Source: Bacillota bacterium
Lineage (GTDB): Bacteria; Bacillota; Clostridia; Christensenellales; CAG-138
Reading direction: 5' to 3'
DNA: 7,317 bases
NCBI GenBank assembly: GCA_023393045.1
Contig: JAEWMV010000224.1
Location: forward strand, 1 to 7,317
Made by a program: the position numbers and the translations under genes. The notes below the pieces were generated by a model. It saw only the letters and a list, made by a program, of their open reading frames with translations. It made no database searches and was not told the origin of the DNA. Positions within the stretch are counted from its first letter, which is position 1. Every line of letters begins with the position of its first letter. Positions 5,291 through 7,317 of the stretch are shown one piece after another.

Positions 5291-6351
5291 GGGTTGCCCG
5301 CGGCGAAGGCCAGCCCCGCCGTGATGATGAACATCGCCGCCACCGCCGTGAGCGTTGCGAACAGGAGCGTGCACACGTCGGCCATCTTCGTGAGAAGTCC
5401 GGGGATGCGCTTATCCCCCAGCGGCTCGCACAGGCCCGCGACCGCCCTGCACGCGAGGCCGGAGCAGGCGATGCTGATGAGGGGAGACGCCGCGACCAGC
5501 ACGGCGGTGAGCACGGCGGCGGCGCCTGCTGCGTTCTTTATGAGGGAGGCGCTCGCCAGGAGCGTGTCGAGCGTGCCGGACACCGCGCCCCCTACGATGG
5601 GCACGGATTTATCCATCGCATAGCGCGCCGTCCTCATCGCGATGCTGTCCGCGCGCGCCACGGTGATCCCCTGTATAGATACTACGCCGAAATATATGGT
5701 AAATACCGCCCCGATTATCCATTTTACCGCCGATTTAAAAAAACCGAACATATGCTCGAAGCTGCCGTTCTCCCCCAGCACCCCGAGCATGGAGGCAATG
5801 CCCGCCGCGCTCACCAGAGGCAGCACGACGTTTTTGAACGCGCCGGAGACGGCGAGGCTCAAAAACGCGGAGAGCGGCTGCATCAGGGTGCCGGAAGCGG
5901 TGCTCCCCGTCGCGGCGAGCGCCGCGCTCATCACGGGCGTAACGGTCTCGATGCACTTGGTGAGCGCGTCGATGGACGCGGCGGTCAATGCGACGATGCG
6001 CGCCATGTTGTACGCCACGAGCGCCGCGCCCATGCCGAAGCATAAAAATCCCGCCGCGGAGCCAATGCCGTCCTTCTCCTTGGAGATGACGCCCATGAGC
6101 GCCGCAAGCACCGCCACGGCAATGAGCACCGCGTAGGACGCGAAGGACTGCCGAAACGCCTCCAGGGCGAGCAGCTTCACCGTTTCCAGCGCGGATTCCG
6201 CGCTCAATCCGCCCGAGCCCGAGGCGAGCGAGGAAATCATGTCCCCGACGCCCGAAAACCCCAGCGTCGCGGAGCCCTTAAAGCCCTCCCACATGCTCTC
6301 CCACGCACCGAGGTCAAGTTCGCCGATTCCGGAAATGTCAAGGTCGCTCAC
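5287..6351 (-). CDS. spoIIIAE: Stage III sporulation protein AE
   Basis: SpoIIIAE is the large polytopic membrane protein of the SpoIIIA complex, thought to form part of the transport core in the mother-cell membrane. The product has 354 residues. A soluble N-terminal region (1-60) is followed by several hydrophobic segments, roughly 72-89, 98-118, 160-194 (two), 210-230, 275-296 and 325-350. The best-conserved family stretch is present: VVSIQGITVARADSIAMRTARYAMDKSVPIVGGAVSGTLDTLLASASLIKNA (223-274). B. subtilis SpoIIIAE is about 399 residues with an N-terminal signal-like segment; here the first 60 residues are polar and acidic and show no signal peptide. The GTG start overlaps the spoIIIAD stop (GTGA) and has a CGGAGG Shine-Dalgarno about 8 bases upstream, so the short N-terminus appears real. 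Confidence 0.95.
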   Translation of the reverse strand: MSDLDISGIGELDLGAWESMWEGFKGSATLGFSGVGDMISSLASGSGGLSAESALETVKLLALEAFRQSFASYAVLIAVAVLAALMGVISKEKDGIGSAAGFLCFGMGAALVAYNMARIVALTAASIDALTKCIETVTPVMSAALAATGSTASGTLMQPLSAFLSLAVSGAFKNVVLPLVSAAGIASMLGVLGENGSFEHMFGFFKSAVKWIIGAVFTIYFGVVSIQGITVARADSIAMRTARYAMDKSVPIVGGAVSGTLDTLLASASLIKNAAGAAAVLTAVLVAASPLISIACSGLACRAVAGLCEPLGDKRIPGLLTKMADVCTLLFATLTAVAAMFIITAGLAFAAGNP

Positions 6352-6749
6352 GAAACGCCTCCGGCAATGGTCGTGATCAGTTCAAACACCGCCTTGATGA
6401 CGGGCACGCATACGACGAGTATCATCACGCGCCCGGCAAGCTCCGCCTTGGCGGCGATCGCGCCCTCCCCCGCGTCGCGGCAGGTTTCGGCCGCGAACTG
6501 CACGAGGTAGACGATGCCCGTGACCTTGAGCATGGCCGCGATGTACTCCGCCGGGATGCCGAAGCCTTCCACATAATCCGAAAGATCGGAAAATACGCCG
6601 CCCAACTCGCCAAGCGCGTAGAGCAGCAACAGCAGCCCCGTCGCAATGCCGATTGGCATACCAAGCTCCGGACGGTATGTGCGCACCGTCAGCGCTGCCG
6701 CCGCGGCGGCTATGGCAAAGCCTGCAATCTTGAGCGCACTCATATTCAA
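6348..6749 (-). CDS. spoIIIAD: Stage III sporulation protein AD
   Basis: SpoIIIAD is a small membrane protein of the SpoIIIA complex, similar in general topology to SpoIIIAC but longer. The product has 133 residues from the TTG start. Hydrophobic segments lie at about 5-22, 32-47, 70-88 and 106-130. The family signature is clear in the second half: AMLKVTGIVYLVQFAAETCRDAGEGAIAAKAELAGRVMILVVCVPVIKAVFELI (72-125). The TTG start overlaps the spoIIIAC stop as TTGA, matching the NTGA style of neighbouring junctions. An ATG two codons downstream (6743) is an alternative start that would shorten the protein by two residues. No strong Shine-Dalgarno is seen for either, only GGATTG within the end of spoIIIAC, so translation is probably coupled. 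Confidence 0.94.
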   Translation of the reverse strand: MNMSALKIAGFAIAAAAAALTVRTYRPELGMPIGIATGLLLLLYALGELGGVFSDLSDYVEGFGIPAEYIAAMLKVTGIVYLVQFAAETCRDAGEGAIAAKAELAGRVMILVVCVPVIKAVFELITTIAGGVS

Positions 6750-6943
6750 TACAATCCGAATATGCTCTTGACGTTGTCAAAGAGCGTGGCGATCAGGTTG
6801 ACGATCATCGCAAGCGTGATCACAAGCCCCGCGACCGCCGCAAGCATGGCCATGTCGTCGCGGCCGGTCTGCTTGAGCAGCTGGCAGATGATCGCCACAA
6901 GTATGCCGATGCCCGCAATTTTAATGATGATGGCAATATCCAT
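6746..6943 (-). CDS. spoIIIAC: Stage III sporulation protein AC
   Basis: SpoIIIAC is a very small two-helix membrane protein of the SpoIIIA complex. The product has 65 residues, the normal family length. Helix one covers about 3-24 (IAIIIKIAGIGILVAIICQL), followed by the conserved polar turn LKQTGRDDMAML (23-34), which is characteristic of the family, and helix two at about 35-55 (AAVAGLVITLAMIVNLIATL). A short tail, FDNVKSIFGLY, ends the protein. The ATG has a strong GAGGAGG Shine-Dalgarno 4 bases upstream, overlapping the spoIIIAB stop region, and begins 9 bases after that stop. The first helix and the KQTGRDD turn make the assignment secure despite the small size. Confidence 0.95.
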   Translation of the reverse strand: MDIAIIIKIAGIGILVAIICQLLKQTGRDDMAMLAAVAGLVITLAMIVNLIATLFDNVKSIFGLY

Positions 6944-6952
6944 TTTGCCTCC

Positions 6953-7317
6953 TCAAATGACCAACAAAGCAAGCGATAAGCCCAGCAGCACCCCGAGCGA
7001 GGAATAGACTTTTCCCTTCTTTTCAAGCTCGGAGGATACCGCATTACGCCTCTCGTCAAGCTCCCTCAAAAAGAGCGCGAGCGCCCCCTGCTGCGCGCGC
7101 ATCTGCGTGGCGCGAAGAATTTCCGAAAAACCCTCAAGCACGTCCCTGTCCTCTTCATATTCCTGCGCCTCGTCCAGCGCCCTTTTCCACGCGTCCGCCG
7201 CGCCGCCCGATTGCATTTCCTCGATGAAGCGCTTCCACACGTCGCTCCCGAGCCGCCCCGCGGCCTCGGCGATGGGCATGGGCGTGAGCTCCAAGATATC
7301 CCGCAGTTTCCTCATGT
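6953..7317 (-). CDS. spoIIIAB: Stage III sporulation protein AB (5' end outside the window)
   Basis: SpoIIIAB is a membrane-anchored cytoplasmic helical protein of the SpoIIIA complex, thought to work with the SpoIIIAA ATPase as in type II and type IV secretion systems. At least 121 codons are present, stop included. Visible features are the segment TPMPIAEAAGRLG, the conserved tryptophans (VWKRF, DAWKRAL), an acidic helix EYEEDRDVLEGFSEIL, a long polar helix from LRATQMRAQQGALALFLREL to ELEKKGKVYSSLG, and the C-terminal membrane helix GVLLGLSLALLVI just before the stop. The family is usually about 170 residues and has an N-terminal membrane helix, which is not seen here. The ATG at 7315 is therefore probably an internal Met and the gene continues beyond the window. 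spoIIIAA would be expected upstream. Confidence 0.9.
   Translation of the reverse strand, partial: MRKLRDILELTPMPIAEAAGRLGSDVWKRFIEEMQSGGAADAWKRALDEAQEYEEDRDVLEGFSEILRATQMRAQQGALALFLRELDERRNAVSSELEKKGKVYSSLGVLLGLSLALLVI

Noticed and set aside
5291..5374. N-terminal extension of SpoIIIAF from an ATG at 5374
   Set aside because: It overlaps the end of spoIIIAE, and its His/Gly-rich translation is a frame shadow of the conserved membrane protein rather than part of SpoIIIAF.
5218..6045. A 275-codon open frame on the plus strand opposite spoIIIAE
   Set aside because: Low-complexity Arg/Ala/His/Gly-rich translation typical of a shadow frame, opposite a well-supported membrane protein gene.

Overview
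The window is one strand-coherent stretch of a spore-forming, GC-rich member of the Firmicutes, most likely a Clostridia-class bacterium. All thirteen genes I can support lie on the minus strand, so transcription runs from high to low coordinates. The spoIIIA genes show an endospore former. The order spoIIIA, then asp23-amaP-DUF2273, then nusB, then xseA-xseB is a familiar Clostridia arrangement. I cannot place the organism more finely from this sequence.

Region 1 (7317 to 4175) is the distal part of the spoIIIA operon: spoIIIAB (5' end outside the window), spoIIIAC, AD, AE, AF, AG and AH. The genes are tightly packed. Several junctions are NTGA or TGATG overlaps, with GTG or TTG starts inside them. 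The encoded proteins form the SpoIIIA complex of the mother-cell engulfing membrane, which with forespore SpoIIQ forms the channel or feeding-tube apparatus between the two cells. This set looks reduced. SpoIIIAF is only 57 residues and keeps just its transmembrane hairpin. SpoIIIAG is only 146 residues and seems to lack the long insertion that builds the large beta-barrel in Bacillus subtilis. SpoIIIAE starts without an obvious signal peptide.

Region 2 (4174 to 4075) is the only sizeable intergenic gap, 100 bases. It carries a consensus extended -10 promoter (TGTTATAAT) reading into the next gene, and an AT-rich inverted repeat just upstream of the -10. I see no canonical strong terminator after spoIIIAH.

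Region 3 (4074 to 2815) is an envelope-stress module: an Asp23/Gls24 protein, an AmaP-type membrane anchor with its own Asp23-like domain, and a small DUF2273 membrane protein.

Region 4 (2794 to 1) is a housekeeping run: nusB, a TsaD/Kae1-like paralogue (M22 family), xseA and xseB (3' end cut by the window edge). Spacing from asp23 to xseB is short throughout, so the second promoter may drive one transcript of seven genes covering envelope stress, rRNA antitermination and DNA repair. The absence of an obvious terminator would also allow read-through from spoIIIA. I found no RNA genes, mobile elements, CRISPR arrays or inserted foreign genes.
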